The notes: generated by a model from the sequence alone, not told the origin. Positions 43,596 to 53,817 are shown, numbered from the stretch's first letter. The stretch: 64,000 nucleotides of DNA from Kitasatospora sp. NBC_00315 (GCF_041435095.1 NZ_CP108025.1:5084001-5148000), one strand, 5' to 3'. A program made the numbers and translations.

Positions 43596-45284
43596 ATGGT
43601 GCAGCAGCAGACGAGTGGTCCGCGCGAGGTGCGTGCCGCACGCGGGACGGGCCTGACCACCCAGGGCTGGCAGCAGGAGGCCGCGCTGCGGATGCTCATG
43701 AACAACCTCGACCCCGAGGTGGCCGAGCACCCGTCCAAGCTGGTCGTCTACGGCGGCACCGGCAAGGCGGCCCGTGACTGGCGCTCGTTCGACGCCATGG
43801 TCCGCACCCTGCGGACGCTCAAGCAGGACGAGACCATGCTGGTCCAGTCCGGCCGCCCGGTCGGCGTGATGCAGACCCACGAGTGGGCGCCGCGCGTGCT
43901 GATCGCCAACTCCAACCTGGTCGGCGACTGGGCCAACTGGGAGGAGTTCCGCCGACTGGAGAGCCTCGGGCTCACCATGTACGGGCAGATGACCGCCGGG
44001 TCCTGGATCTACATCGGCACCCAGGGCATCCTGCAGGGCACCTACGAGACCTTCGCCGCCGTCGCCGACAAGAAGTTCGACGGGACGCTGGCGGGCACCG
44101 TCACCCTCACCGCCGGTCTCGGCGGCATGGGCGGCGCCCAGCCGCTGGCCGTCACGATGAACGGCGGCGTGGCGATCTGCGTGGACTGCGACCCGTCCCG
44201 CATCGCGCGCCGGATCGAGCACCGCTACCTGGACGTCGAGGCGACCGGCCTCGCCCACGCGCTGGAGCTCGCCACCGAGGCCCGCGACCGGAAGCAGCCG
44301 CTCTCCATCGGCCTGCTCGGCAACGCCGCGGACGTCTTCCCGCAGCTGCTCGCGATGGACGCGCCGATCGACATCGTCACCGACCAGACCAGTGCCCACG
44401 ACCCGCTGAGCTACCTCCCGACCGGCGTGGCCTTCGAGGACATGGCCGACTACGCGGCCGCCGAGCCGGCCGAGTTCACCCGGCGCTCGCGCGAGTCGAT
44501 GGCCCGGCACGTCGAGGCAATGGTCGGCTTCATGGACGCCGGCGCCGAGGTCTTCGACTACGGCAACTCGATCCGCGGCGAGGCCCGGCTGGCGGGCTAC
44601 GACCGGGCCTTCGCCTTCCCCGGGTTCGTCCCCGCGTACATCCGGCCGCTGTTCTGCGAGGGCAAGGGCCCATTCCGCTGGGCGGCGCTCTCCGGCGACC
44701 CGCAGGACATCGCCAAGACCGACAAGGCCGTCCTCGACCTCTTCCCCGAGAACGAGTCGCTGCACCGCTGGATCAAGCTGGCGCAGGAGAAGGTGCACTT
44801 CCAGGGCCTGCCGGCGCGGATCTGCTGGCTCGGCCAGGGCGAGCGCGACAAGGCCGGCGAGCGCTTCAACGACATGGTGGCGGCCGGCGAACTCGCCGCG
44901 CCGATCGTGATCGGCCGCGACCACCTGGACTGCGGCTCGGTCGCCTCCCCCTACCGCGAGACCGAGGCCATGCTCGACGGCTCGGACGCGATCGCGGACT
45001 GGCCGCTGCTCAACGCCATGGTCAACGTCGCCTCCGGCGCCTCCTGGGTCTCCATCCACCACGGCGGCGGCGTCGGCATCGGCCGCTCCATCCACGCGGG
45101 CCAGGTCACGGTGGCCGACGGCACGGAACTGGCCGGCGAGAAGATCCGCCGGGTGCTCACCAACGACCCCGGCATGGGCGTCATCCGGCACGTCGACGCC
45201 GGGTACGACCGCGCGGAGGAGATCGCCGCCGAGCGCGGCGTCCGCATCCCCATGCACGAGCACGGCCCGACGGACGAGCTGTGA
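43596..45284 (+). CDS. hutU: Urocanate hydratase HutU
   Basis: The 562-residue enzyme converts urocanate to imidazolonepropionate using bound NAD+. Conserved segments seen are NNLDPEVAEHPSKLVVYGGTGKAARDW, LIANSNLVGDWANWEEF, the NAD-binding LTAGLGGMGGAQPLAVTMNGG, RYLDVEAT, DQTSAHDPLSYLP, GFVPAYIRPLFCEGKGPFRW and SVASPYRETEAMLDGSDAIADWP (all in outline). The length is standard. It is first in a four-gene operon; its TGA overlaps the GTG of the next gene as GTGA. A palindrome lies just upstream. Confidence 0.96.
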   Translation: MVQQQTSGPREVRAARGTGLTTQGWQQEAALRMLMNNLDPEVAEHPSKLVVYGGTGKAARDWRSFDAMVRTLRTLKQDETMLVQSGRPVGVMQTHEWAPRVLIANSNLVGDWANWEEFRRLESLGLTMYGQMTAGSWIYIGTQGILQGTYETFAAVADKKFDGTLAGTVTLTAGLGGMGGAQPLAVTMNGGVAICVDCDPSRIARRIEHRYLDVEATGLAHALELATEARDRKQPLSIGLLGNAADVFPQLLAMDAPIDIVTDQTSAHDPLSYLPTGVAFEDMADYAAAEPAEFTRRSRESMARHVEAMVGFMDAGAEVFDYGNSIRGEARLAGYDRAFAFPGFVPAYIRPLFCEGKGPFRWAALSGDPQDIAKTDKAVLDLFPENESLHRWIKLAQEKVHFQGLPARICWLGQGERDKAGERFNDMVAAGELAAPIVIGRDHLDCGSVASPYRETEAMLDGSDAIADWPLLNAMVNVASGASWVSIHHGGGVGIGRSIHAGQVTVADGTELAGEKIRRVLTNDPGMGVIRHVDAGYDRAEEIAAERGVRIPMHEHGPTDEL

Positions 45285-46492
45285 TCGAGGCCGCCGACTC
45301 CTACCGCCGGATGTGGGCGGAGCTGCTCCCGGTGGGCCGCTCCGCCGCCTCCGGCGGGTACCGCAGGCACGCCTGGAACTCCGCCGACGCCGAGTGCCGG
45401 GCCTGGTTCCGCGAGCAGGCCGAGAGCCGGGGCCTGGCGTACGAGGCGGACCGCAACGGCAACCAGTGGGCCTGGCTCGGGGATCCTCGCGCCGGCGGCG
45501 CGATCGTCACCGGCTCCCACCTGGACTCCGTCCCGGACGGCGGCGCCTTCGACGGCCCGCTCGGGGTGGTGTCCTCCTTCGCCGCGCTCGACGAACTGCG
45601 CGCCCGCGGAGCCGAGTTCGACAGGCCGCTGGCCATCGTCAACTTCGGCGACGAGGAGGGCGCCCGCTTCGGCGTCGCCTGTGTGGGCTCCCGGCTCACC
45701 GCGGGCGTGCTCTCCCGGGAGCAGGCGTACGAGCTGCGCGACGCCGACGGCGTCCGGCTGCCCGACGCGATGGAGCGGGCCGGCCACGACCCGGCCGCCA
45801 TCGGCGGGGACGACGAGCGGCTCGGCCGGATCGCCGCCTTCGTCGAGCTGCACGTCGAGCAGGGCCGGTACCTGACCGAGGAGCAGCCGGTCGGCGTGGC
45901 CGGCGCGATCTGGCCGCACGGCCGCTGGCGCTTCGACTTCCACGGCGAGGCCAACCACGCCGGCACCACCCGGATCGAGGACCGCCGCGATCCGATGCTG
46001 ACCTTCGCGAGCACCGTGCTGGCCGCCCGCGGCCGGGCCGGCGCGGACGCGCTGGCGACCTTCGGCAAGGTGGCGGTCGAGCCGAACGGCACCAACGCCA
46101 TCGCCTCGCTCGTCCGGGGCTGGCTGGACTCCCGGGCGGCCGACGAGGCCACCCTGGAGCGGGTGGTGGCGCAGATCGGGGCGGCGGCCGCCGAGTACGG
46201 CGGGCGCGACGGCGTCCGGGTCGAGCTGACCCGGGAGTCGTTCACCCCGGTCGTCGACTTCGACGTCCCCCTGCGCGACCGTCTCGCCACGACGCTCGGC
46301 GGGGTGCCGGTGCTGCCGACCGGTGCGGGACACGACGCCGGAATCCTCGCTTCGGCCGTCCCGACCGCCATGCTGTTCGTACGCAACCCCAGCGGCGTCT
46401 CGCACTCCCCGGCCGAGTACGCGCAGGAGGCCGACTGCCTCACCGGGGTCGCCGCGCTCGCAGACGTACTGGAGGACCTGGCGTGTCGGTAA
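45281..46492 (+). CDS. M20-family amidohydrolase (allantoate amidohydrolase-like) in the hut operon
   Basis: The 403-residue protein belongs to the M20 metallopeptidase branch of allantoate and N-carbamoyl-amino-acid amidohydrolases. Metal-binding segments are GSHLDSVPDGGAFDGPLG, NFGDEEGARFG, ELHVEQG and GVSHSPAEY. Such enzymes hydrolyse N-carbamoyl or ureido groups. Placed between HutU and HutF, it probably releases glutamate from the N-formyl (or formimino) glutamate formed in this pathway, a step usually done by HutG, which is not seen here. This functional reading is inference from operon context. The GTG start overlaps hutU and the end overlaps hutF by 10 bases. Confidence 0.87.
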   Translation: MIEAADSYRRMWAELLPVGRSAASGGYRRHAWNSADAECRAWFREQAESRGLAYEADRNGNQWAWLGDPRAGGAIVTGSHLDSVPDGGAFDGPLGVVSSFAALDELRARGAEFDRPLAIVNFGDEEGARFGVACVGSRLTAGVLSREQAYELRDADGVRLPDAMERAGHDPAAIGGDDERLGRIAAFVELHVEQGRYLTEEQPVGVAGAIWPHGRWRFDFHGEANHAGTTRIEDRRDPMLTFASTVLAARGRAGADALATFGKVAVEPNGTNAIASLVRGWLDSRAADEATLERVVAQIGAAAAEYGGRDGVRVELTRESFTPVVDFDVPLRDRLATTLGGVPVLPTGAGHDAGILASAVPTAMLFVRNPSGVSHSPAEYAQEADCLTGVAALADVLEDLACR

Positions 46493-47832
46493 CCTACTGG
46501 GCGCGGTACGCCTGGCTCCCGCACGTCAACGGCCCGGTGGTCGAGAGCGACGTGCTGATCAGCACCGTCGACGACGGCCGGATCGCGAAGGTCACCCCGG
46601 ACAGCGGCCCCTGCCCGGCGGGTGCCGTCCGGCTGGAGGGGCTGCTGCTCCCCGGCCAGGCGAACGCGCACTCGCACGCCTTCCACCGCGCGCTGCGCGG
46701 CACCGTCCAGGTCGGCTCCGGCACCTTCTGGACCTGGCGCGACACCATGTACCGGGTCGCCGGGGCACTCGACCCGGACAGCTACCTGGCGCTGGCCACC
46801 GCCGTCTACGCCGAGATGGCGCTCGCCGGGATCACCGCGGTCGGGGAGTTCCACTACCTCCACCACGCACCCGGCGGCGCCCGCTACACCGATCCCAACG
46901 CGATGGGCGAGGCGCTCATCGAGGCCGCCGCCCTGGCGGGCATCCGGATCACCCTGCTCGACACCTGCTACCTCTCGGCGGGCTTCGGCACCGAGCCGAC
47001 CAGGCCCCAGCTGCGCTTCAGCGACGGCGACGCGGACGCCTGGGCGGCCCGTGCGGCGGAGCTCAAGCCGCGCCCGCACGCCCGGACGGGCGCCGCCGTC
47101 CACTCGGTGCGCGCCGTCCCGGCCGACCAGCTCGGCACGGTCGCGCAGTGGTCGGCGGCGCACGGCGCCCCGCTGCACGTCCACCTCTCCGAGCAGACCG
47201 CCGAGAACGAGGCCTGCCTCGCCGCCCACGGCGTCACCCCCACCCGGCTGCTCGCCGACCACGGTGTGCTCGGCCCGCGCACCTCCGCCGTGCACGCCAC
47301 CCACCTCACCGAGGAGGACGTCGAGCTCCTGGCCGGCTCCTCCACCACCATCTGCATGTGCCCGACCACCGAACGGGATCTCGCCGACGGCATCGGGCCC
47401 GCCCGCCGACTGGCGTCGGCCGGCTGCCCGGTCTCGCTCGGCAGCGACAGCCACGCGGTGATCGACCCGTTCGAGGAGGCCCGGGCGCTCGAACTGAACG
47501 AGCGGCTGCGCACCCGGACGCGGGGCCACTGGACGGCCGCCGCGCTGCTCCGGGCGGGTTCCGAGGACGGCCACGCCTCGCTGGGGTGGCCGGAGGCGGG
47601 GCGGATCGAGGCCGGCGCGCTCGCCGACTTCACCGTCGTCGCCCTCGACTCGGTGCGCACGGCCGGCCCGCCGGCCCGCCTCGGCGCCGAGACGGCCGTC
47701 TTCGCCGCCTCCGCGGCCGACGTGCGCCACGTGGTGGTCGGCGGCCGGCAGATCGTCCGCGACGGCGTGCACCTGCTGGTGCCCGACGTCCCGGCGGCGC
47801 TGCGCGACTCGATCGCGGCGCTCAGCTCCTGA
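46483..47832 (+). CDS. hutF: Formimidoylglutamate deiminase HutF
   Basis: The 449-residue amidohydrolase-fold enzyme hydrolyses N-formimino-L-glutamate to N-formyl-L-glutamate and ammonia. Zinc-site motifs are LLPGQANAHSHAFHRAL (HxH), VHLSEQTAENEACLAAHG, HATHLTEEDVELLA and SLGSDSHAVIDPFEEARALE. The deiminase-type WTWRDTMYRVAGAL segment is present. Its GTG start lies inside the end of the preceding M20 gene. It is part of the hutU-M20-hutF-hutI run. Confidence 0.92.
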   Translation: MSVTYWARYAWLPHVNGPVVESDVLISTVDDGRIAKVTPDSGPCPAGAVRLEGLLLPGQANAHSHAFHRALRGTVQVGSGTFWTWRDTMYRVAGALDPDSYLALATAVYAEMALAGITAVGEFHYLHHAPGGARYTDPNAMGEALIEAAALAGIRITLLDTCYLSAGFGTEPTRPQLRFSDGDADAWAARAAELKPRPHARTGAAVHSVRAVPADQLGTVAQWSAAHGAPLHVHLSEQTAENEACLAAHGVTPTRLLADHGVLGPRTSAVHATHLTEEDVELLAGSSTTICMCPTTERDLADGIGPARRLASAGCPVSLGSDSHAVIDPFEEARALELNERLRTRTRGHWTAAALLRAGSEDGHASLGWPEAGRIEAGALADFTVVALDSVRTAGPPARLGAETAVFAASAADVRHVVVGGRQIVRDGVHLLVPDVPAALRDSIAALSS

Positions 47833-47899
47833 GACCGACCGGTCCGCGCGCCCGGGCGCACCCACGCGCGCCCGGGCCACCACCTCGAAAGGGCTCCCG

Positions 47900-49066
47900 T
47901 TGAGCACCCTGATCACCGACATCGGCAGCCTGGTCACCAACGACACGGCCCACGGCCTGGGCCCGCTCGGCCTGCTCACCGACGCGGCGGTGGTCATCGA
48001 CGCCGGCGTCGTCGCCTGGGTCGGCCGGGCCGCCGACGCCCCGGCGGCCGACGAGCGGTTCGGGGCGGGGGGCCGGGCCCTGCTGCCCGGCTTCGTCGAC
48101 TCGCACGCCCACCTGGTCTTCGCGGGCGACCGCACCGCCGAGTTCGACGCCCGGATGTCCGGGCAGGCGTACTCGGCCGGCGGCATCCGCACCACCGTCG
48201 CCGCGACCCGCGCCGCCACCGACGCCGAACTGGACGCCAACCTGGCCCGCTTCGTCCGCGAGGCGCTGCTCCAGGGCACCACCACCGTCGAGTGCAAGTC
48301 CGGCTACGGCCTCACCGTCGAGGACGAGGCCCGCGCCCTGCGGATCGCCGCCGCCCACACCGCCGAGACCACCTATCTGGGCGCCCATGTGGTCGCCCCC
48401 GAGTACGCCGACGACCCGGCGGGCTACGTGGACCTGGTGACCGGCGAGATGCTGGACGCCTGCGCCCCGTACGCCCGCTGGGTGGACGTCTTCTGCGAGC
48501 GGGGCGCCTTCGACGGCGACCAGGCCAGGGCCGTCCTGACGGCGGGTATCGAGCGCGGCCTCACCCCCCGGGTGCACGCCAACCAGCTCTCCTACGGCCC
48601 CGGGGTGCAGCTCGCCGTCGAGCTGGGCGCCGCCTCGGCCGACCACTGCACCCACCTCACCGACGCGGACGTCGCGGCGCTGGCGGGTTCGGCCACGGTG
48701 GCCACGCTGCTGCCCGGCGCGGAGTTCTCCACCCGCGCCCCCTACCCGGACGCGCGCCGTCTGATCGACGCGGGCGCCACCGTCGCGCTGTCCACCGACT
48801 GCAACCCCGGCTCCAGCTTCACCAGCTCGATGGCCTTCTGCATCGCGGTCGCCGTCCGCGAGATGGGCATGACCCCCGACGAGGCCGTGCACGCCGCCAC
48901 CACGGGCGGCGCCCACGCGCTGCGCCGCTCCGACGTCGGCCTGGTCGCCCCCGGCGCCCGGGCCGACCTGCTGCTGCTGGACGCGCCGTCGCACGTCCAC
49001 CTGGCCTACCGGCCGGGAGTGCCGCTCACCGCCGCGGTCTGGCGGGCCGGGGTGCGGGAGCTCTGA
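47900..49066 (+). CDS. hutI: Imidazolonepropionase HutI
   Basis: The 388-residue metal-dependent amidohydrolase opens imidazolone-5-propionate to N-formimino-L-glutamate. Motifs: LLPGFVDSHAHLVFAGDRTAEFDARMSG, ECKSGYGLTVEDEARAL, VHANQLSYGPGVQLAVELGAASADH (in outline) and STDCNPGSSF. The start is a TTG with GAAAGGG about 9 bases upstream; it begins 67 bases after hutF. A terminator follows directly. Confidence 0.93.
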   Translation: MSTLITDIGSLVTNDTAHGLGPLGLLTDAAVVIDAGVVAWVGRAADAPAADERFGAGGRALLPGFVDSHAHLVFAGDRTAEFDARMSGQAYSAGGIRTTVAATRAATDAELDANLARFVREALLQGTTTVECKSGYGLTVEDEARALRIAAAHTAETTYLGAHVVAPEYADDPAGYVDLVTGEMLDACAPYARWVDVFCERGAFDGDQARAVLTAGIERGLTPRVHANQLSYGPGVQLAVELGAASADHCTHLTDADVAALAGSATVATLLPGAEFSTRAPYPDARRLIDAGATVALSTDCNPGSSFTSSMAFCIAVAVREMGMTPDEAVHAATTGGAHALRRSDVGLVAPGARADLLLLDAPSHVHLAYRPGVPLTAAVWRAGVREL

Positions 49067-49075
49067 GGCACGCGC

Positions 49076-49111
49076 GGGGGGCCGGTACGGAGTGATCCGT
49101 ACCGGCCCCCC
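49076..49111. terminator. Terminator between hutI and the POT transporter gene
   Basis: A 16-bp perfect stem (49076-49091 with 49096-49111) with a GTGA loop lies between convergent genes. It is followed by GGGGTTTC. Confidence 0.9.
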
Positions 49112-49134
49112 GGGGTTTCAGCGCGCGGGCGGCG

Positions 49135-50643
49135 TCAGTGCACGTCGCCCATCAGCCGTACGACGTTCCTGCGGTACATCGTCAGCGCGACACCCGCGAC
49201 GATCGCGAGCACACCCTGCACGGCGAAGTACCAGGTGGAGCCGGTCGCGTCGCCGACCAGCAACTGCATGACGGCGGCCACGCAGTCGCCCGCGGTGACC
49301 GCGAGGAACCACAGGCCCATCATCTGGCTGCCGTACTTGGCCGGGGCCAGCTTGGTGGTCACCGAGAGCCCGACCGGGGAGAGCGTCAGCTCGCCGACGG
49401 TCTGCACCAGGTAGACCAGCGCCAGCCAGAGCGGGGAGACCTTGACGCCGCCGGTCGCCGCGGCCATCGCCAGCATCATGACCAGGAACGACGCGCCGAT
49501 CATCAGCAGGCCGATCGCGAACTTCATCGTGGTGCTGGGGTTCTTCCCGCGGCGTGCGAGCCAGACCCAGAGCCAGGCGAAGACCGGGGCCAGCGCCATG
49601 ATGTAGAGCGGGTTCAGCGACTGGAACCAGCTGGACGGGAAGTCGAAGCCGAACAGCGTGGAGGCGGTCGAGTCGGTGGCGAAGATGTTGAGCGTGGAGC
49701 CGGACTGGTCGTAGATCATCCAGAACACGGCGGCGGCCACGAAGAACCAGACGTAGCCGCGCATCTTGGCCCGGTCGGTCTCGTCGAGGTCCTTGTCCCG
49801 CCTGATCCGGGCGAAGTAGATCACCGGGACGGCGATGCCCGCGATCGACAGCGGCCAGATCACCCAGTTCACCGTCATGTGGCCGGTCAGTGCGACGACG
49901 CCGAAGAAGACCACGGCCAGGCCCGACCAGAGCGCGGCCTTGCGGAGCACGGCGGACTTCTCGGCGGGGGTGATCGGCGAGGCCACCACGTCGCTGCGGG
50001 CGCTCAGGTGGCGGGTGCCCATCAGGTACTGCACCAGGCCGAGCGCCATGCCGACCCCGGCCAGGGCGAAGCCCAGGTGCCAGCTGACGTTCTGGCCGAC
50101 CGTGCCGATGACCAGCGGGGCGACGAAGGCACCGAGGTTGATGCCCATGTAGAAGATGGTGAAGCCGCCGTCCCGGCGCGGGTCGTTCGGCCCGTCGTAC
50201 AGGTGGCCGACCATCGTCGAGATGTTGGCCTTCAGCAGACCGGAGCCGACCGCGATGAAGGCCAGGCCGGCGAAGAACGCCGCCGAGGACGGGACGGCCA
50301 GCAGGAAGTGGCCGACCATGATCACGGACCCGCCGACGGCGACCGTCCTGCGGGCACCCCAGAAGCGGTCGGCGAGCCAGCCGCCCGGCAGGGCGAGCAG
50401 GTACAGCATCGCGTTGTAGACGCTGTAGATCGCGGCGCCGACGGCGGCGGTGTACCCGAGCCCGCCCTCGGAGGTGCCGGCGACCAGGTAGAGCACCAGC
50501 AGGGCACGCATCCCGTAGAAGCTGAAGCGTTCCCACATCTCGGTCATGAAGAGCGTGGCAAGACCGCGGGGGTGCCCGAGGAAGGTCTTGCCGCCGGGGG
50601 AGGTCGGCTGCTGTACGCCGGCTTCCAGAGTCGATGACGCCAT
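49135..50643 (-). CDS. POT/PTR-family peptide transporter
   Basis: The 502-residue protein is a proton-coupled oligopeptide transporter with about 12-14 transmembrane helices. The family E-x-x-E-R motif is in MTEMWERFSFYGMRALLVLYL near the N-terminus, and GGWLADRFWGARRTV and FTIFYMGINLGAFVAPL (PTR2 signature) are present. It imports di/tripeptides. The start is an ATG with AAGGAA upstream. It is divergent from a response regulator across an AT-rich 332-base region, so the two-component system could control it. Confidence 0.92.
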   Translation of the reverse strand: MASSTLEAGVQQPTSPGGKTFLGHPRGLATLFMTEMWERFSFYGMRALLVLYLVAGTSEGGLGYTAAVGAAIYSVYNAMLYLLALPGGWLADRFWGARRTVAVGGSVIMVGHFLLAVPSSAAFFAGLAFIAVGSGLLKANISTMVGHLYDGPNDPRRDGGFTIFYMGINLGAFVAPLVIGTVGQNVSWHLGFALAGVGMALGLVQYLMGTRHLSARSDVVASPITPAEKSAVLRKAALWSGLAVVFFGVVALTGHMTVNWVIWPLSIAGIAVPVIYFARIRRDKDLDETDRAKMRGYVWFFVAAAVFWMIYDQSGSTLNIFATDSTASTLFGFDFPSSWFQSLNPLYIMALAPVFAWLWVWLARRGKNPSTTMKFAIGLLMIGASFLVMMLAMAAATGGVKVSPLWLALVYLVQTVGELTLSPVGLSVTTKLAPAKYGSQMMGLWFLAVTAGDCVAAVMQLLVGDATGSTWYFAVQGVLAIVAGVALTMYRRNVVRLMGDVH

Positions 50644-50975
50644 GAGTAAGGGTTCCTTGCTGCGTGGGGCCCGTCCGGCGAGGGTGGGTGGCCGAGCGGG
50701 GACCAAACCACAGTACGTGGCCGGTTTTAGCCACATCAGCTGACAAAAGACGTCAAAATGGTATGGGTCAGGTAAAGTCGCCGAAGCGCGCGCCTAGCCT
50801 ATCCATGGTAAGGCCGGATGAAATCCTTTGAAGTAAAGATCAAAGTGCAAAATCTTCGATGAAGCGATGGATCGGTTAGGGCCGCTCGAATCGCCCGCCA
50901 CCCCGGGAAGTGATCACTCTCTGTGAACTACCTCACAGGGTCAACGGCGGCATCCCGGCGGACTACGATCGCCCC
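50644..50975. promoter_or_regulatory. AT-rich divergent promoter region
   Basis: The 332 bases between the transporter and the response regulator are clearly lower in GC than the surroundings. They contain short inverted elements (GTGGC-n8-GCCAC at about 50716-50733, and GACGTC) and A-rich tracts. No gene is visible. This is most likely the shared promoter/operator region of both divergent genes. Confidence 0.55.
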
Positions 50976-51631
<656 letters not shown>

Positions 51632-51650
<19 letters not shown>

Positions 51651-51679
51651 CGGTACCGCTTCGGGAAGAACTGGCGGTA
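51632..51679 (+). repeat. Tandem duplication across the response regulator stop codon
   Basis: Two 24-base units, 51632-51655 and 51656-51679, differ at two positions. In the second copy the stop codon TAG has become TGG. A third decayed copy begins at 51680. It looks like a slippage duplication. Confidence 0.85.
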
Positions 51680-51833
51680 CCGGTTCGGGAGGGGCCGGCG
51701 ACACCGGCCCTGCTCCGGGCGGCGTGTACAAGAGGAACCAGCAGGCCCCGAGCCGCCGCGGCCCGGCCCGGACGGCGACCGCACCGCCGCCGGACACCCG
51801 TCGGCGGGCCAGGACCATCCCAGGAGCAACAGC

Positions 51834-53081
51834 GTGAAACGCCGCATGATCAACTCGCTGCTGGGCGTGGTCCTGGTCGTCGTGGTGGTGTTCTGCGTAC
51901 CGCTCGCGCTGGTCGAGAAGCGCACCATCGTCAACTCCGCCCAGGACCGGGTGGAGGCCACGGCGGTACGGGTGCTGGCCCTGGTCGAGGACCGGCTCGC
52001 GGCCGGGGAGCCGGTCACCGGCGACAAGTTCGCCAACCAGGTCACCGACAGCAGCTACGTCGAGGTCGACATCCCCGGCCAGGCGGTCGTCTCCACCGGC
52101 AGCCGGCCGGCCGGCGACCACATCCTCAAGGCCGTCGAGAAGGGCGCCAGCGGGGAGACGGTGATCGTCGAGCAGTCGCGCACGGACGTCGACCACGAGA
52201 TCGCCAACATGCTGCTGCTGCTCGGCGTCGTGGCCCTGCTCGCCGTCCAGGCGGCGGTCGCCCTCGCCGTCTGGCAGGCCAGGCGCCTGGCCCGTCCCCT
52301 CACCGACCTCGCCGAGACCGCCGAGCGGCTCGGCTCCGGAGACCCCCGCCCCCGCGACCGCCGCTACGGCGTCCCGGAACTGGACCGGGTCGCCGAGGTC
52401 CTCGACCTCAGCGCCGAACGGATCGCGCGGATGCTCACCGCCGAGCGCAGGCTCGCCGCCGACGCCTCCCACCAGCTGCGCACCCCGCTCACCGCGCTCT
52501 CCATGCGACTGGAGGAGATCACCGCCGTCGCCGAGGACCCGGAGACCGTCAAGGAGGAGGCGGCCATCGCCCTCCAGCAGGTCGAGCGGCTCACCGACGT
52601 CGTGCAGCGGCTGCTGACCAACCAGCGCGACCCTCGCAGCCCCACCGCCGTCGCCTTCGACCTGGACGATGTGATCAAGCAGCAGGTCGAGGAGTGGGGA
52701 CCTTCGCTGCGCGGCACCCGCCGGGTGCTCCAGGTCGAGGGCCTGCGCGAGGTGGCGGCGGTCGGCACCCCCGGCACCGTCGCCCAGGTGCTCGCCACGC
52801 TGATCGAGAACTCGCTGATGCACGGCGCCGGCCTGATCACCCTGCGGGTCCGGCCCTCCGGCACCTCGATCGTGGTCGAGGTGCAGGACGAGGGCGCGGG
52901 CGTCCCGTTGGAGCTCGGCAACCGGGTCTTCGAACGCGCGGTCAGCGGCCGCAACTCGACCGGCATCGGGCTCGCCGTCGCCCGCGACCTCGCGGAGGCC
53001 GACGGGGGCCGGCTCGAACTGCTCTCACTGCGGCCGCCGGTGTTCGCGCTCTTCCTGGGGCGCAGCCACCGGGAGGACTAG
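51834..53081 (+). CDS. Sensor histidine kinase
   Basis: The 415-residue kinase has TM1 (about residues 7-27), an extracytoplasmic sensor of about 95 residues, TM2 (about 125-147), HAMP, HisKA with DASHQLRTPLTAL (His213) and an HATPase domain (TLIENSLMHGAG, DEGAGVP, STGIGLAVARDLAEA). The P site reads SHQLRTPL. It is the partner of the preceding response regulator. GTG start following AGGAGCAACAGC. Its TAG stop (53079-53081) overlaps the stop codon of the opposite-strand S1-like gene. Confidence 0.9.
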   Translation: MKRRMINSLLGVVLVVVVVFCVPLALVEKRTIVNSAQDRVEATAVRVLALVEDRLAAGEPVTGDKFANQVTDSSYVEVDIPGQAVVSTGSRPAGDHILKAVEKGASGETVIVEQSRTDVDHEIANMLLLLGVVALLAVQAAVALAVWQARRLARPLTDLAETAERLGSGDPRPRDRRYGVPELDRVAEVLDLSAERIARMLTAERRLAADASHQLRTPLTALSMRLEEITAVAEDPETVKEEAAIALQQVERLTDVVQRLLTNQRDPRSPTAVAFDLDDVIKQQVEEWGPSLRGTRRVLQVEGLREVAAVGTPGTVAQVLATLIENSLMHGAGLITLRVRPSGTSIVVEVQDEGAGVPLELGNRVFERAVSGRNSTGIGLAVARDLAEADGGRLELLSLRPPVFALFLGRSHRED

Positions 53082-53680
53082 GGGGCCGTCCGACTCCTCC
53101 CGCCGGGCGCCGGGGACCATCCCTGGGCGGGTGTCCCGGTCGACGAGGAGGCCGACCGGGGGACGCGTGCGGCCGACAGGAGGACGCGGCGCCGTACGAG
53201 GTCGACGGCAAGCACGCGTACGGCGATGTCGCCGCCCTCGCGGAGGGTCCTTGCCGCGGCCGGTCCGGGAAGCTCGGAGAGCGGGACGAGCCCCGCGACG
53301 CAGTCGGCGAGGCCGACGAGGAGGCCGACCGGCACGATCTTCGTGATCCGTCCGGTGACCACCCGGCCGACGCGCTCGGCGAACGACGGCAGCAGGTCCT
53401 CGTGCGAGGCCCAGGCACTGAGAACGACCTCCACCTGGCGGTTGTGCTCGGAGTGCCCGAAGACCTCGCCGGTGACGCGCCGACCGAGCGGCGGCAGTTC
53501 CAGGCAGCGGGGCTTCAGGTTGACCCCGGCCAGGCCGAGGGCCTCGGGACGGCCGTCGACGGCGAGGAAGGCCCCGAAGGGCTGCCGGCCGATGACCTCG
53601 CCGGTGACGGCGGCGCCGACGGGGAGGGCGCGGACCGTGTCGGCCCAGGCCGTCGCGGTGTCGGCCGCCCGGTACGCCAC
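53078..53680 (-). CDS. S1-like RNA-binding domain protein
   Basis: The 200-residue protein contains two S1-type beta-barrel units: VGAAVTGEVIGRQPFGAFLAVDGRPEALGLAG in outline (residues 21-52), and VGRVVTGRITKIVPVGLLVGLADCVAGLVPLSEL in outline (104-137), joined by a linker with EVVLSAW. S1 domains bind RNA. Its role is not known; it does not look like a full ribosomal S1. The likely start is the GTG at 53680 after GGAG with a short spacing; no other GTG or ATG is close. It is convergent with the histidine kinase, with 4 bases of overlap. Confidence 0.68.
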   Translation of the reverse strand: MAYRAADTATAWADTVRALPVGAAVTGEVIGRQPFGAFLAVDGRPEALGLAGVNLKPRCLELPPLGRRVTGEVFGHSEHNRQVEVVLSAWASHEDLLPSFAERVGRVVTGRITKIVPVGLLVGLADCVAGLVPLSELPGPAAARTLREGGDIAVRVLAVDLVRRRVLLSAARVPRSASSSTGTPAQGWSPAPGGRSRTAP

Positions 53681-53817
53681 GTTCTCCGGAGGCCAGGAGT
53701 ACTCGCCCGTCCGCCGGTGCCGGCGCCCGGTGCCGGCACCCGGTACGGCGTCGGCACCGGGCGCCGCGATGGCGGCCGGGCCGACCGGGCCCGTGGCGTG
53801 TGCCGGGTCGACCGGGC

